Source: Lactuca virosa
Taxonomy: Eukaryota > Streptophyta > Magnoliopsida > Asterales > Asteraceae
Assembly (NCBI GenBank): GCA_928212115.1
Contig: CAKMRJ010001112.1
Span: forward strand, 411,118,862-411,182,861
DNA length: 64,000 bases
Reading direction: 5' to 3'
Shown: positions 35,088-46,039 of the stretch, one piece after another
How positions within the stretch are numbered: the stretch's first letter is position 1
Layout of the letters: every line of letters starts with the position of its first letter
Program-made: the position numbers and the translations under genes
The notes under the pieces: generated by a model
Databases searched by the model: none
What the model was told of the DNA's origin: nothing
Seen by the model: only the letters and a program-made list of their open reading frames with translations

Positions 35088-35092
35088 GCACA

Positions 35093-35776
35093 ATGGCAGG
35101 ATTTCACTTACCGGGTGATCCCTATTTCCCCAACCAAGGGAATGACGGTTGGATTGTGGAAGACCCAGAGGAAGAACCCAAAGAAGAACCCATGGAGGAT
35201 GAGGAACCCATGGAAGAGGAAGAATCCGTAGACGGTGAAGAGGAAGAAGACTCAGATGGAACCGACTCCGAACCCGAAGTCTACGATCCACACCCTGCCC
35301 CCATCCCTCCGCAACGCTTCCAAGGCCCGACGCCCCAATGGGCCGAAACTATACATCGATGGAGCCGAGAGCAAGGTCAACGACCTCCCTATGGCATGCA
35401 ACGAGGTTTCTATGATCTCAGCAGAGGAGGGTCAGCCGACCGAGCCCTCCCTGTCATAGTTCACCGTGTCACACGCCACGAAGAGCAAACAAGAGTTAAC
35501 ACCCGACATCTCATGGAAGTTGGTGCCACCAGCCAAGTCAACTCCGTCCGCATTCGCCGGTTGGATGATGACCACGATCGGACTCGAGACCGCACCGAGC
35601 TTCTTCGACGGGAAATGGCCGCGACCCGAACTGGAGTGCAAGAACTCCGAGAACATCGAGCCACTCTAGAAGGACGTCTGGCAGAAGCAGAGTGGCAAGC
35701 GGCGAAATCCAGAGCCAAAATGAGGAACTTCGTGTCTACACTTCGTGATCCTCAGAGCTTCAACCGCCGCAAGTAG
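35093..35776 (+). CDS. Extra ORF upstream of gag in gypsy F (ORF0)
   Basis: This is an intact 227-codon frame between PBS and gag, separate from the polyprotein. I do not recognise it as a known domain. The N-terminus (MAGFHLPGDPYFPNQGNDGW) is followed by a very acidic block at about residues 20-62 (repeated EEPKEEPMEDEEP-like runs), then a proline-rich stretch (HPAPIPPQRFQGPTPQW) and, from about residue 125 to 215, an Arg/Glu-rich heptad-like region (RTELLRREMAA, LREHRATLEGRLAEAEW) likely to form a coiled coil. It ends in SFNRRK. The start is chosen because ATG 35093 has a good context (cacaATGG) and follows an acceptor-like AG by 5 nt. It has no stops although gag and pol next to it are broken, which suggests it is young or under constraint. 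It could be a Gag-assembly or regulatory partner; that is speculation. Confidence 0.75.
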   Translation: MAGFHLPGDPYFPNQGNDGWIVEDPEEEPKEEPMEDEEPMEEEESVDGEEEEDSDGTDSEPEVYDPHPAPIPPQRFQGPTPQWAETIHRWSREQGQRPPYGMQRGFYDLSRGGSADRALPVIVHRVTRHEEQTRVNTRHLMEVGATSQVNSVRIRRLDDDHDRTRDRTELLRREMAATRTGVQELREHRATLEGRLAEAEWQAAKSRAKMRNFVSTLRDPQSFNRRK

Positions 35777-36472
35777 TGTTTGCACTGCTCGCTCCAGTTA
35801 AATCTAGATTTTGCGGATAAATATTACTATTATTTTCTAGTATTTTATGTCCGATCTCTCGATTTAAGTGTTTACACTTCCGGGATCAGTTAGGCGGTCA
35901 AAATTTTCCCATGCATTGATGTAGCATAGACCCTTAGTCAGGTCAAATTTTCCCCAATATTTTATACTAAGTTATATCAATGAAATTGACACGCTATTTG
36001 CTTTATTACATCAAGTTCATAACATGGATTGTTTTCAGATTAAATTTACTAGTGTCCGATTTATGATTGTTTGATGTATAAATCAAAGTTATATATGATT
36101 AAGACCATGTCGACATAGAAACGGTGGTTCCGCCTTGGATCCTGTTCCTTGTTTGGTTGTCGGCCCAGGGCAGACCTATTAGATTCGAAAGTTTATTTAA
36201 ATCTTAATTATATATAAATATTATACATCGAACGATTGATGGATGGGCCCGGTATGGATACTATCACAGACATCTCATGTGAATCAAATCTATCAGCATT
36301 CATAAAGTCTATATTTCATTATCTATAGACCTCTAGTATGAATGGATTCATACAATATATTTACAAGTCGGAATCATGATGCATATAAAGAACTAATAAT
36401 GTTTAGTTTTAACTCTCGACTTGTGAGGGCTATCAAAGACTTATTGTCTTTTCATTCTTGATATGGCAGAAA
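35777..36472 (+). other. Spacer between ORF0 and gag in gypsy F
   Basis: About 700 bp without a coding frame. It is AT-rich and contains two similar segments ending in cggcccagggcag (36162) and gggcccggtatgg (36246). It ends in a pyrimidine-rich tract (gacttattgtcttttcattcttg) before a candidate splice acceptor at 36469. Confidence 0.5.
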
Positions 36473-37880
36473 ATGCCACCTCGTAGAAATCCTAGATGTG
36501 GCGGCGCCGCAGGAGCTGCACCACCGCCACCACCACCACCCCCTCAGTTCGACCCAGCAATGTTCCAGGCTGCCGTGACGACCGCAGTGGCAACCGCGAT
36601 AGCCCAAATCAACAAAAATCAACCCCAGTAATTCAGGAGGTGCGGGTAGTGGTGCCTCAAATTCTAATAACGGCGATGGCCAGGGACGCTCGAGAGAGTG
36701 TACCTACAAAGACTTTACTAACGGCAAGCCCAAAGCCTTCAACGGAAGCGGAGGTGTCATAGCGTTGCTACAATGGTTCGAGAAAATCGAGACCATTTTT
36801 GAGATATGCGCATGCCCTGAAGCAAGCAAGGTCAAATTTGCTTCATGCACATTCTCCGAAAGAGCCCTCACCTGGTGGAAGGGCCACGTCAAAGCACTAA
36901 CGCTCCCGGTGGCTAATTTGATAACATGGGAAGATTTGAAAACCATGTTAATAAAGGAGTACTGCCCCAGGGGTGAGATACAGAAGCTGGAAGAAGAATT
37001 TTGGGGTCTCAAAATGACAGGCTCTAACATCTTGTCGTACACCTCAAGGTTCAGCGATCTAGCCATGTTGTGTCCCGGGATGGTTCCTACTGAAAGCAAG
37101 AAGGTGGAAAGGTATATATGGGGACTATCTTCCCAAGTTCAAGGAAACGTATTGGCCTCAAAGCCAATTACCTTTGACAGTGCCAAGGAACTGGCACAAC
37201 AACTCATCGACCATAAAGCCAGTCATGGCACTGTGACGACCACCTCCGAGCAAGTAAATGGGGGAAACAACAAAAGGAAGTTCTGGGATAAGAAAAAGGG
37301 CCAGCCTACTCAAGACCCTTCCAAGAAACAACAAGTGGTTGTTGTGCACGCTGCCACAACCACTACCAACCCAACTCCGATAAGGCAATACGCCGGGAAC
37401 CTACCCAAGTGCAACAGGTGCAGCTATCACCACAACGGTGCATGCCGTGAAATGCATTGCACCAAATGTAAAAAAAGGGGCACACCGCCCGGTTTTGTAG
37501 AACTCCGGCCCAACCGAACGCACAAGCTGCCAACGCCGAAAGCCAGCCGAACCTGCTATGGATGTGGAGAAGTAGGACACTTCAAGTGTAACTTCCCAAA
37601 GGCAAGAAACCCCAACCCCGGCGAAGTGGGCAGAGTTCAGATGATAGGTCATGAGGAAGTCGTCGCAGATCCAACTGTGGTTACCGGTACGTTCCTCCTC
37701 AACAATACATACGCATGCATTCTTTTCGATAGTGGTGCGAAGAAAAGCTTCGTGAGCCACCAATTTAAACGCTTGCTTAATCAAACACCACAAACACTAA
37801 AAGACACATTCACCGTAGAAATGGATAACGGAAAAACAGAGAACACTAACGACATTTCACCGGGTGTACCCTCACCTTAA
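36473..37880 (+). pseudogene. Gypsy F gag and protease N-terminus (frameshifted)
   Basis: ATG at 36473 begins MPPRRNPRCGGAAG then a proline run, the usual start of Tekay-type Gag. A frameshift near 36620 moves to the frame that reads YKDFTNGKPKAFNG, ALLQWFEKIETIF, ALTWWKGHV, EYCPRGEIQKLEEEFW and MVPTESKKVERYIWGL, a well conserved capsid-like domain. Two zinc knuckles follow. The first begins CTKCKKRG but is scrambled between about 37467 and 37550 by two compensating frameshifts. The second, CYGCGEVGHFKCNF, has F where the last Cys should be. Protease motif ILFDSGAKKSFV (DSG in place of DTG) is at about 37720. The frame ends at TAA 37878-37880 after another indel. Confidence 0.88.
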
Positions 37881-38939
37881 ACAATCACTCTTTTTAAATC
37901 GACCTTATGCCGGTCACCATAAAAAGTTTTGATGTTATCATTGGCATGGATTGGTTATGCCCTCACCATGCTGAAATCCTATGTCACGAAAAGGCCGTTC
38001 GCCTTAATCTGCCGAGTGGCGAAACTCTCGTTGTCTATGGCGACAAACCTAGTTCAAACTTTCAGATCATCTCTTGTGTCAAGGCTCAAAAGTATCTCCG
38101 CAAGGAGTACCACGCCTTCCTAGCCCACGCCGTAGACAAGGAACAAGCAGTGAAAGACATCAAGGACATTCCGGAGGTTTGTAATTTCCCCGATGTATTC
38201 CCGGAAGACCTTCCAGGAGTGCCCCCTCCTCCACAAGTCGAATTTTCGAATCGACTTAATTCTTGGAGCTACCCCCGTAGCCAAGTCGCCATATCACCTA
38301 GCCCCGGCCGAAATGCAGGAACTGTCCAGTCAACTGAACGAACTTCTAAGCAAAGGTTTCATTAGACCAAGCTTCTCGCCTTGGGGAGCACCGGTTTTGT
38401 TCGTCAAGAAGAAGGACGGATCGTTCCGCATGTGCATTGACTACCGTGAATTAAACAAACTCACCATTAAAAACCGATACCCTTTGCCTCGAATCGATGA
38501 CCTCTTCGACCAGCTACAAGGAGCAAGTTTCTTCTCGAAGATTGACCTTAGATCTGGGTACCATCAACTACGAGTTCAAGAGGAGGATATTCCCAAGACA
38601 ACTTTCACAACGCGCTATGGTCACTACGAGTTTGTAGTGATGCCTTTCGGCTTAACAAATGCACCCACAGCGTTTATGGACCTGATGAATCGGGTGTGTC
38701 GGCCTTACTTAGACAAGTTCGTGATTGTTTTCATCGATGATATACTAGTCTACTCCCGAAGTAAGGAAGAACACAACCAGCATTTACGTCGAGTCCTGGA
38801 GACGCTGAGGGCGGAGAAATTGTACGCAAAGTTCTCAAAGTGTGAGTTCTGGATTCGAGAGGTGAATTTCCTCGGACATGTAGTCAGCAAGGAAGGAATC
38901 CATGTGGACCCTTCAAAGATCAAGGAGATTGAAAGCTAG
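37881..38939 (+). pseudogene. Gypsy F protease C-terminus and reverse transcriptase (broken)
   Basis: It continues from gag after a one-base shift. One stop (TAA near 37889) precedes the readable frame MPVTIKSFDVIIGMDWL at 37907. A second frameshift near 38245 leads into RT: PYHLAPAEMQELSSQL, RPSFSPWGAPVLFVKKKDGS, CIDYRELNKLTIKNRYPLPR, DLRSGYHQ, MPFGLTNAPT and active-site FIDDILVYS (near 38730-38755), so both catalytic aspartates are present. It ends at TAG 38937-38939 where a Trp codon is expected; the same frame resumes at once into RNase H. Confidence 0.9.
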
Positions 38940-39017
38940 GCAGCACCAAGAACACCCACGGAGATCCGACAATTTTTAGGACTCGCCGGTTACTATCGAA
39001 GATTCATTCAGAACTTC

Positions 39018-41024
39018 TTGAAAATCGCAAAACCACTCACCACCTTGACTAAAAAAGGAGTGACTTTCGTCTGGGGGGATAAGCAAGAGGTTGCGTTCCA
39101 AACACTGAAACGAACTCTGTGCAGTGCTCCGATCTTGTCCTTACCAGATGGAACCGAAGACTTTGTCGTTTATTGCGATGCGTCAAATCCAGGTTTAGGA
39201 TGTGTGTTAATGCAACGAGGAAAGGTAATTGCCTACGCCTCAAGACAACTGAAGACACACGAGGTAAACTACACGACGCACGATCTCGAACTAGGAGCAG
39301 TAGTTTTCGCCCTAAAAATCTGGAGACATTACCTCTACGGCACCAAGTGCACCATCTTCACCGACCACAAAAGCCTTCAGCATATCCTCAATAAAAAAGA
39401 ACTCAACATGAGACAAAGACGATGGGTGGAATTACTAAACGATTACGAATGTGAGATTCGTTATCACCCCGGAAAAGCCAACGTGGTTGCAGACGCCTTG
39501 AGCAGAAAAGAATACTCGGTCCGCCGAGTAAAGGCGTTAACCATGACCATCCATTCCCACCTGTCCGAACAAATCAAAGATGTACAGGAAGAAGCCTTGA
39601 AGCCAGAGAACGTAATAGGTGAAGCGTTGAGAGGAATGGACAAAAATCTTGAAGTCAGGGATGACGGCGTTCGTTGTTTCATGAACCGGATCTGGACACC
39701 AAAATTTGGTGGATTCAGGGACGTTGTCATGAACGAAGCTCATAAAACTCGCTACTCCATGCATCCCGGCTCAGACAAAATGTACTTAGACCTCAAGAAG
39801 CTGTATTGGTGGCCGAACATGAAAGCCGAAATAGCTACCTTTGTGGGCAAGTGCCTGACTTGCGCCAAGGTTAAGGTAGAGTATCAAAAGCCCTCGGGAC
39901 TACTTCAACAACCAGAGATACCCGAGTGGAAGTGGGAGCGGATTACGATGGATTTCATTACCAAGTTACCTAAGACCACGGGTGGACTTGACACCATTTG
40001 GGTAATCGTCGACAGATTAACCAAATCCGCACACTTCCTACCAATAAAAGAGACAGACAAAATGGAGAAACTGACAAGGATATACATTAAAGAAATAGTG
40101 CGCCTTCACGGAGTACCGATATCCATTATCTCCGATAGAGATAGTCGGTTCACGTCACGATTCTGGCAGTCACTGCAGAAGTCTATGGGAACTAGGCTGG
40201 ACATGAGTACAGCCTACCACCCACAGACTGACGGGCAGAGTGAAAGAACCATTCAAACGTTAGAGGACATGCTAAGAGCTTGTGTGATAGACTTTGGTAA
40301 AGCTTGGGATACTCATTTACCTCTTATCGAATTCTCATACAATAATAGTTATCACACTAGCATCAAAGTTGCTCCGTTCGAAGCCCTCTATGGCCGTAAG
40401 TGCAGATCACCCCCGTGTTGGGCTGAGGTGGGGGATACGCAACTAGCAAGAGGGCAAGTCCCTAACAGCGCACTCACTGGCCCAGAGATCATAAGGGAAA
40501 CAACCGAAAAGATCGTCCAAATTCGAGAACGAATGAAGGCTTCGCAAGACCGACAAAAGAGCTACGCGGATAAGAGACGAAAACCTTTGGAGTTCCAAGT
40601 TGGGGATCGAGTACTTCTAAAAGTATCACCTTGGAAGGGATTAATACGTTTCGGAAAACGTGGGAAACTAAATCCAAGGTATATCGGACCATTCAAAATC
40701 CTCGCCAGGATTGGCCCGGTGGCATACAAGCTACGATTACCACAGGAACTCAATCACGTTCATCCTACCTTTCATGTGTCAAACCTGAAGAAATGTTTGT
40801 CTGATGAGACCCTTGTCATTCCTTTGGAAGAAATTGAGATCAATGAGAACCTCCACTTCGTAGAGGAACCTGTTGAAATCATGGACCGGGAGGTCAAATC
40901 GACGAAACAAAGCCGCATTCCCATCGTAAAGTTCCGGTGGAACGCCAAGCGAGGACCCAAATTTACTTGGGAATGTGAGGACCAAATGAAACAAAAGTAC
41001 CTACATCTATTCCCCAACCCTTGA
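39018..41024 (+). CDS. Gypsy F RNase H, integrase and chromodomain-like tail (open)
   Basis: This is a continuous 668-codon frame, really the C-terminal half of pol, open from just after the TAG at 38937. RNase H: VVYCDASNPGLGCVLMQ, FTDHKSLQHIL and VVADALSRK. Integrase: zinc-binding HKTRYSMHPGSDKMYLDL ... CLTCAKVK (HHCC), then the DDE core: D in MDFITKLP (about 39949), D in IISDRDSRFTSRFWQSL (about 40131) and E in QSERTIQTLEDML (about 40243). C-terminal GRKCRSP, KSYADKRRKPLEFQVGDRV and a chromodomain-like end (VKFRWNAKRGPKFTWECEDQ, about 40930-40990), as in chromoviruses. All catalytic residues I can check are present. As read it lacks its own start, so it would need readthrough of the upstream stop. 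Confidence 0.92.
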   Translation: MKIAKPLTTLTKKGVTFVWGDKQEVAFQTLKRTLCSAPILSLPDGTEDFVVYCDASNPGLGCVLMQRGKVIAYASRQLKTHEVNYTTHDLELGAVVFALKIWRHYLYGTKCTIFTDHKSLQHILNKKELNMRQRRWVELLNDYECEIRYHPGKANVVADALSRKEYSVRRVKALTMTIHSHLSEQIKDVQEEALKPENVIGEALRGMDKNLEVRDDGVRCFMNRIWTPKFGGFRDVVMNEAHKTRYSMHPGSDKMYLDLKKLYWWPNMKAEIATFVGKCLTCAKVKVEYQKPSGLLQQPEIPEWKWERITMDFITKLPKTTGGLDTIWVIVDRLTKSAHFLPIKETDKMEKLTRIYIKEIVRLHGVPISIISDRDSRFTSRFWQSLQKSMGTRLDMSTAYHPQTDGQSERTIQTLEDMLRACVIDFGKAWDTHLPLIEFSYNNSYHTSIKVAPFEALYGRKCRSPPCWAEVGDTQLARGQVPNSALTGPEIIRETTEKIVQIRERMKASQDRQKSYADKRRKPLEFQVGDRVLLKVSPWKGLIRFGKRGKLNPRYIGPFKILARIGPVAYKLRLPQELNHVHPTFHVSNLKKCLSDETLVIPLEEIEINENLHFVEEPVEIMDREVKSTKQSRIPIVKFRWNAKRGPKFTWECEDQMKQKYLHLFPNP

Positions 41025-41068
41025 TGGCCCCCTCGAAATGCAAATTTCGGGACGAAATTCCTTCTAAC

Positions 41069-41078
41069 GGGGGGATAA
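41069..41078 (+). promoter_or_regulatory. Polypurine tract of gypsy F
   Basis: The sequence ggggggataa lies immediately before the 3' LTR (tgtgacaacc). It is the plus-strand primer for reverse transcription, 45 nt after the pol stop. Confidence 0.85.
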
Positions 41079-41352
41079 TGTGACAACCGTCAATTTAAAG
41101 TCAAAGTCGAAGTCAACAAGTCAAACCGGTCAATAAGTTATTCTATGTATAAAAATGTACATTTGTATGTCAAGAATTCAAAGTGTCTCGAAGAATCTAT
41201 GTGTTTAGCAATGTAAAAACCCTAAAAAGGGAGTTAAACGCATCAAAACACGACTATGGACCCTTTTGGGGACTTAAAACAATCATAAACGAAGCATAAC
41301 GGGGTTCACGAACCTTGCATTACGAGATTATACGATAATAATGGCTAAGATT

Positions 41353-41673
41353 AAATCTCTCCAAGTATGTGAAATCTCTCCCGAATCTCTTCAAGTATGT
41401 GAAATCTCTCCAAGTATGTGAAATCTCTTCCAAATCTCTCCAAGTATGTGAAATATCTCCCAAATCTCTCCATGTATGTGAAATCTCTCCCAAATCTCTC
41501 CAAGTATGTGAAATCTCTCCCGAATCTCTCCAAGTATGTGAAATCTCTCCAAGTATGTGAAATCTCTCCCAAATCTATCCAAGTATGTGAAATCTCTCCC
41601 AAATCTCTCCAAGTATGTGAAATCTCTCCCAAATCTCTCCAAGTATGTGAAATCTCTCCCAAAATCTCTCTCA
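41353..41673. repeat. 30-bp minisatellite in F 3' LTR
   Basis: It is the counterpart of 31832-32158, again with eleven cores. Short (~20 bp) units fall at different places (about 41395-41420 and 41548-41560). Confidence 0.93.
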
Positions 41674-42211
41674 ACCTTTTTATAGTCATCCGGGTCATCC
41701 CGGCCCTTAAGTTGGTCTAAAACCGCTTAAAACGGAGAGTTATATCGAAAAACGGCTAATTAGGGCCGAAACCCTTCTTAGGAACCGAACCTCTTAGGAA
41801 CCGAACTTCTTAGGAGCCGAACCCTCCTCTTAGAGCCGAACCCCTCTAATAGAACCGAACTTGTCAGAAGCGAACTTTTCAGAACCGAACCCACCTTCTC
41901 GGACCGAAACCATGCAGGACCGAAACCTCCCTACAACCGAAATAGGCCGAACCCTCGGTCCATTTCGGTTCCATAGCCATTTCGGACCGAGCCTCCACCT
42001 TCAGTTCCTCCTCTCGCACCTTCGGTTCCTTCTCTCTTCTCTCGGTTCCTTGTCCTTTCCTCTCGGTTCTCACCTTCTAAGAGCCGAACCTCGCAGGTTC
42101 GGTCCATAATGCCCGGTTTTCGACTACTTTCGCTTCCTAAGCCCGTTTTTGATGTTTTTGACGGGATTTTTTCACCAAATTCATATTTTTACCATTTTAA
42201 ACCCCCAAAAT

Positions 42212-42460
42212 TCATATTTTATTTATTTCTTAAGGATTTATTAATTACAAATCAATATTATATATTAAGAGGAGTATTCTACCCCACAAGTGGGTCAAGA
42301 GTGCCCACTTGCCTCCATGTGTCATCCTCTCATTATCCACTCGAGGGAGAGCGTGATAGTTATAATCATATTTTATTTATTTCTCAAGGATTTATTAATT
42401 AAAAATCAATATTTTATATTAAGAGGAGTATTCTACCACACAAGTGGGTCAAGTGTGCCC
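42212..42460 (+). repeat. LTR tandem duplication with templated filler
   Basis: A segment of about 95 bp (42212-42306) is repeated at 42366-42460. Between the copies is filler (ctcgagggagagcgtgatag, continuing ttataatc). The first part matches 43559-43580 and the tail resembles 43551-43560 of the same LTR. The 5' LTR has only one copy and no filler (see 32690-32800). Confidence 0.8.
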
Positions 42461-44240
42461 AACCTTATCCACATCACACAAACCAAGGCAAACATCCTTT
42501 CAACTTTGCCACTTGCTCCAGCAACATCTATATAAAGAAATCCCTGGAGGATTTCTTTGTTCACTTTGATCAAATCCTTCACTTACACACTTCTCAAACC
42601 CTCAAAAGAAACCTTCTTTTCTCTCTACTTCCTACCACTTTGTGCTAGTGTTCTTGAGCTACTACTTCACTTTTTGGATCATCCAAGCTTTCACGTGTTC
42701 ATCAAATGTTTTGGACTTGATACTCTTCGTCTTCAACCTTCCACTCTTCAAGAAATCACTCAAGGTGAGTTCATACCCCTAAATTTTCCCGTTTTATTTA
42801 GTTTTCAGGGGGGGAATACAAGTTAAAACACCAAAACATATTTGAAACTTAACTTGACAGCTTACAACAGAAAAGTTGTGACCTGTTCACGAACTGTTTT
42901 ACCCAACTTAAACTTAATATTTTTCAAAACTATTTAATATGCATGTAGTTCAGGTTTATACCTTTAAAATGACTACTTGCACATCTCCATACGATGTTTC
43001 TACAATTTATGGTGATTTTTACAAAACTGTCTATCACTGCAGCATCAAAGTCGGACCAGGTTGTGAAGATGAACATTTTCACCCTGGTTTGAGACCACCG
43101 AAAATTATAAGAAAATTTATAGATACAGTAGACTCTTTTTCCAAATACTCAGAGTTTACGGATTCAATTTTCGGCTTACGATGATTTTTCTATAAATATT
43201 CTAAAACAGTGATAGTTAAGGGTAAAACTGTCAAATACATGTTTAAAAGCTATTCACAGCTTGTAACATGCTGAGCAAGGTGTGTACGATTTACACGCTG
43301 TATTTTAAATATCACTTTATGGAAATACAAAGACATGCATAACAAGGTTTCATTCAAACACACAACACTTTTTGAGAAACTATAATAGGTATAGTTTGAG
43401 CACTTCGTTTGACAAAGAAAGCAATAACTCAATCGACTTACAAAACAAGTATTTCATTACACACTACGTGAACTTGTTAATAAATAAATTTTTGAGACAT
43501 TCTCCTTCGGGGTACTCTTAAGTACCACCGTAAAGTCCTATAGTTATAATCAGAATCTCCTCGAGGGAGAGCGTGATAGTTGTGTATAGATCTATATTGG
43601 GTCTGACAAACCAGCACCTAAGCTGCTTGCAATAGCTAGACCGCCAGGTCTGGGGTGACAAGTGTCATAACATTCCGACGCCTGAAGAACATCGAGTACG
43701 AGGTCTTCGAGTTTAGTATGGTTATAACATCTCACATGGAAAATTAACAAAACACACAGTTCACGAGGATTTAAGGGGTTTTATTTAAATATAAAACCAC
43801 ACACACACAAGTATGACCATTTACTTACATACACTAAGTCTTGGTTTAGTTAAGGCTATAATAAACCTTTAGAAAATATTAGATTTTCTGGAAACAAATT
43901 TGTAACAAACAAAAAGGAATATCATTCATTTTTCATTCATAAATTACTTATGAACTCACCAGCTTTATGCTGATACTCTTTCAAAACAACTTGTATTCTC
44001 AGGTAATCAGTAAAACAGGTAATCACAAGATTTCTGAAGTCAAGACGCTAAGGCGTAGATTCTTTTGCTATATTTTGACATCATATGTAATTTATTTGGA
44101 AACATATACTTTTGAAACGATGTAACCTTTTAAATTATATTTATGATGGTTGTGTTTACTTTCTTCACTATGGTTATGATACTGAGCATGACGTCCTCCG
44201 CCCCCGAACGTTTCCGCCGTTCTGGTTTGGGGGTGTGACA

Positions 44241-44375
44241 ATACGCGTTCATGCAATTGGCATGTCACGTTTTGGTGCTTCATTCATGACGTCGTGGTAC
44301 AAGGTTTTTCTTTAAAACCTTACCTTTGATCATTCTAAACCCTCAAAAAATCTATTGTGGAAAACGAGTGTTATA
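44241..44375 (-). repeat. Gypsy G 3' LTR, segment 3 (LTR 5' end)
   Basis: On the minus strand the sequence aagtgggggagaat (PPT-like) is followed by tataacactcg, an altered TGTAACAC LTR start at 44375. It carries the right copy of F's ATACG target duplication. The near-palindrome acgtcgtgg / cacgacgt is at about 44290-44298. Confidence 0.6.
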
Positions 44376-46039
44376 ATTCTCCCCCACTTAATTAGATCCG
44401 TCCTCGAAATTTGTTCTCACATTTTACTGTCGTAACACCCTTCAAACATCCGATTCCTTCAATATGAGTTGAGATCACTTTGAATGCCAGCACATGCAAT
44501 CATCGACAATAGGGTTCAAAAACTAGGCTCAGAAGCCAATCTGAGAAGAGACTCCAAAGATCTAAATCACATCAAATGTAACATTTCTAAACAGCCGACC
44601 ACCTTCTAACTTCTTATGCCAACACCATTCGTAGCGAGGGAATACGTGACCCGATGAAGAATGAACTCCAACATAATACCACTAACCCACAATAAGGAGA
44701 CATAACTCCCTTGCCCATAACTTGAAACCCTTAAGTCATACCTTGCATTCATGTAGACATAGCTACTCCATATGCCACCCATGTTGACCAAAAGCTCACA
44801 GATCTGATCCGACCAATACCTCCTTAGCTTGCGCCGCCTAACAAATAATTGAAGAAGGTATATACAACCAATAGCATAGTTTGCAACCTCACACACCAAC
44901 GGAGCAGTGAAAACCTTAAACACAAACCCAACAGACAAAGACTACAATAGTCTATACATCTACCATGCAAACTGAAATCCATAGGTTTGATCGGTCCAAT
45001 ATCTCTCCGGTCATGCACCGTCCTACTAGTAATCCAAATAAGGAACCCATGGCCGACTACAATTATCAATAACCTCACAAATATATAATAATGCACTAAT
45101 AGAACTTGAATAAGAACCAATCGATAACATACTAAACGAGACCATATACACACCCGGCTCTAACATCCCTGATCTGCTATCCACTAGCAACACTCGGGCT
45201 TACACCTGCCCCCCCCCCCCCCCCGACCTACCAACCGCTAGCATCTCTTAGGCTTACCTCTTATCTACTAACCCCTAACACCTCTCGGGATTACCCATGA
45301 TCTACTAACCACTAACAACTCTTCCAAACTACCTTAGGCACATATCGACCATGTAAGACTAACTATCCCTATATGGCCTTTGGGTCGTGACTCGGACTTC
45401 CAGGTCCTAATCAAACAAGAACAAACAAGGAAGTTCATACATTCCTCAACCTAAGCTCCTAACATTCTTGGATTCGAAAGCATGATGATGCCCTACGGAA
45501 TACTAACACAACTTCAAATAAGACAATTCGAAATAAATTCTACAAATAGCGATGAACCTGATGCGGAAATCAGAAGATTAAACTGCATTCTGGCACAAAA
45601 TCTGCTTGAAAACTGCATTCTGGCACAAAATCTTTCCGCTACAAAACTCCACTTTCCCCAAAATGGAATATACGAATCATTCAAATGCGGCCAACATATA
45701 AATAAATTCTAACTAAAACCAACTAGAGCACGCCTTATTCTTTCATTTAATGAATAATCCAGAATGGAGAAGATAGCCCTGAGTCTAATCACCCCAGCAA
45801 TACGGTCTACCCAGGACCTCGACACACTACCAAAAAAAATGCATACGTAGGACAACTTTCATCTAGAAGGAATCTTCTAAAAGCAAAACCTAATTCATAA
45901 ATGCAGGATATAAATAAGTTGAAAACATACCCGCAGTCGACATAGTCGTCATACCTGAACCCTCTACTGCAAATCGGTAGACTCTTTCTTCAGTTTTAGG
46001 GCAGCTCAGCCCTCCCTCGGCATCCATCTGGCATCTACC
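44376..46039 (-). other. Decayed internal region of gypsy G
   Basis: From the PPT-like start (44376-44390, minus strand) to the gag remnant there is far too little sequence for a full pol, so most of pol has been deleted. No domain is recognised. A diverged tandem repeat of about 44 bp (ctaaccactaacacctctcggg-type) spans 45160-45330 and includes a run of 16 C (45209-45224). Small open frames here carry nothing recognisable. Confidence 0.5.

Larger units (their letters stand above)
31495..44240 (+). mobile_element. Full-length Ty3/gypsy chromovirus-like element F
   Basis: The perfect 5-bp target duplication ATACG is at 31490-31494 and 44241-44245. LTRs are 3106 and 3162 bp with termini TGTGACAACC and GGTGTGACA. 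The PBS is at 34604 and the PPT at 41069. Internal order: extra ORF, gag, protease, RT, RNase H, integrase, chromodomain-like tail. LTRs are nearly identical apart from indels, so insertion was fairly recent. Gag and RT carry a few lesions, but 2 kb of RNase H-integrase is open. Lineage is Tekay-like from memory. It sits inside the 3' LTR of gypsy G. Confidence 0.95.
41079..44240 (+). repeat. 3' LTR of gypsy F
   Basis: It is 3162 bp and colinear with 31495-34600. Differences are a shorter cagtc-repeat start, rearranged minisatellite units, an extra tandem duplication (42212-42460) and scattered substitutions. The donor-like gtgagt is at 42765 and the TATA box at 42529. Confidence 0.95.

Noticed and set aside
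44606..45153. Minus-strand frames of about 110 codons in the G internal remnant
   Set aside because: No gag or pol motif and no agreement with the expected order of gypsy domains.
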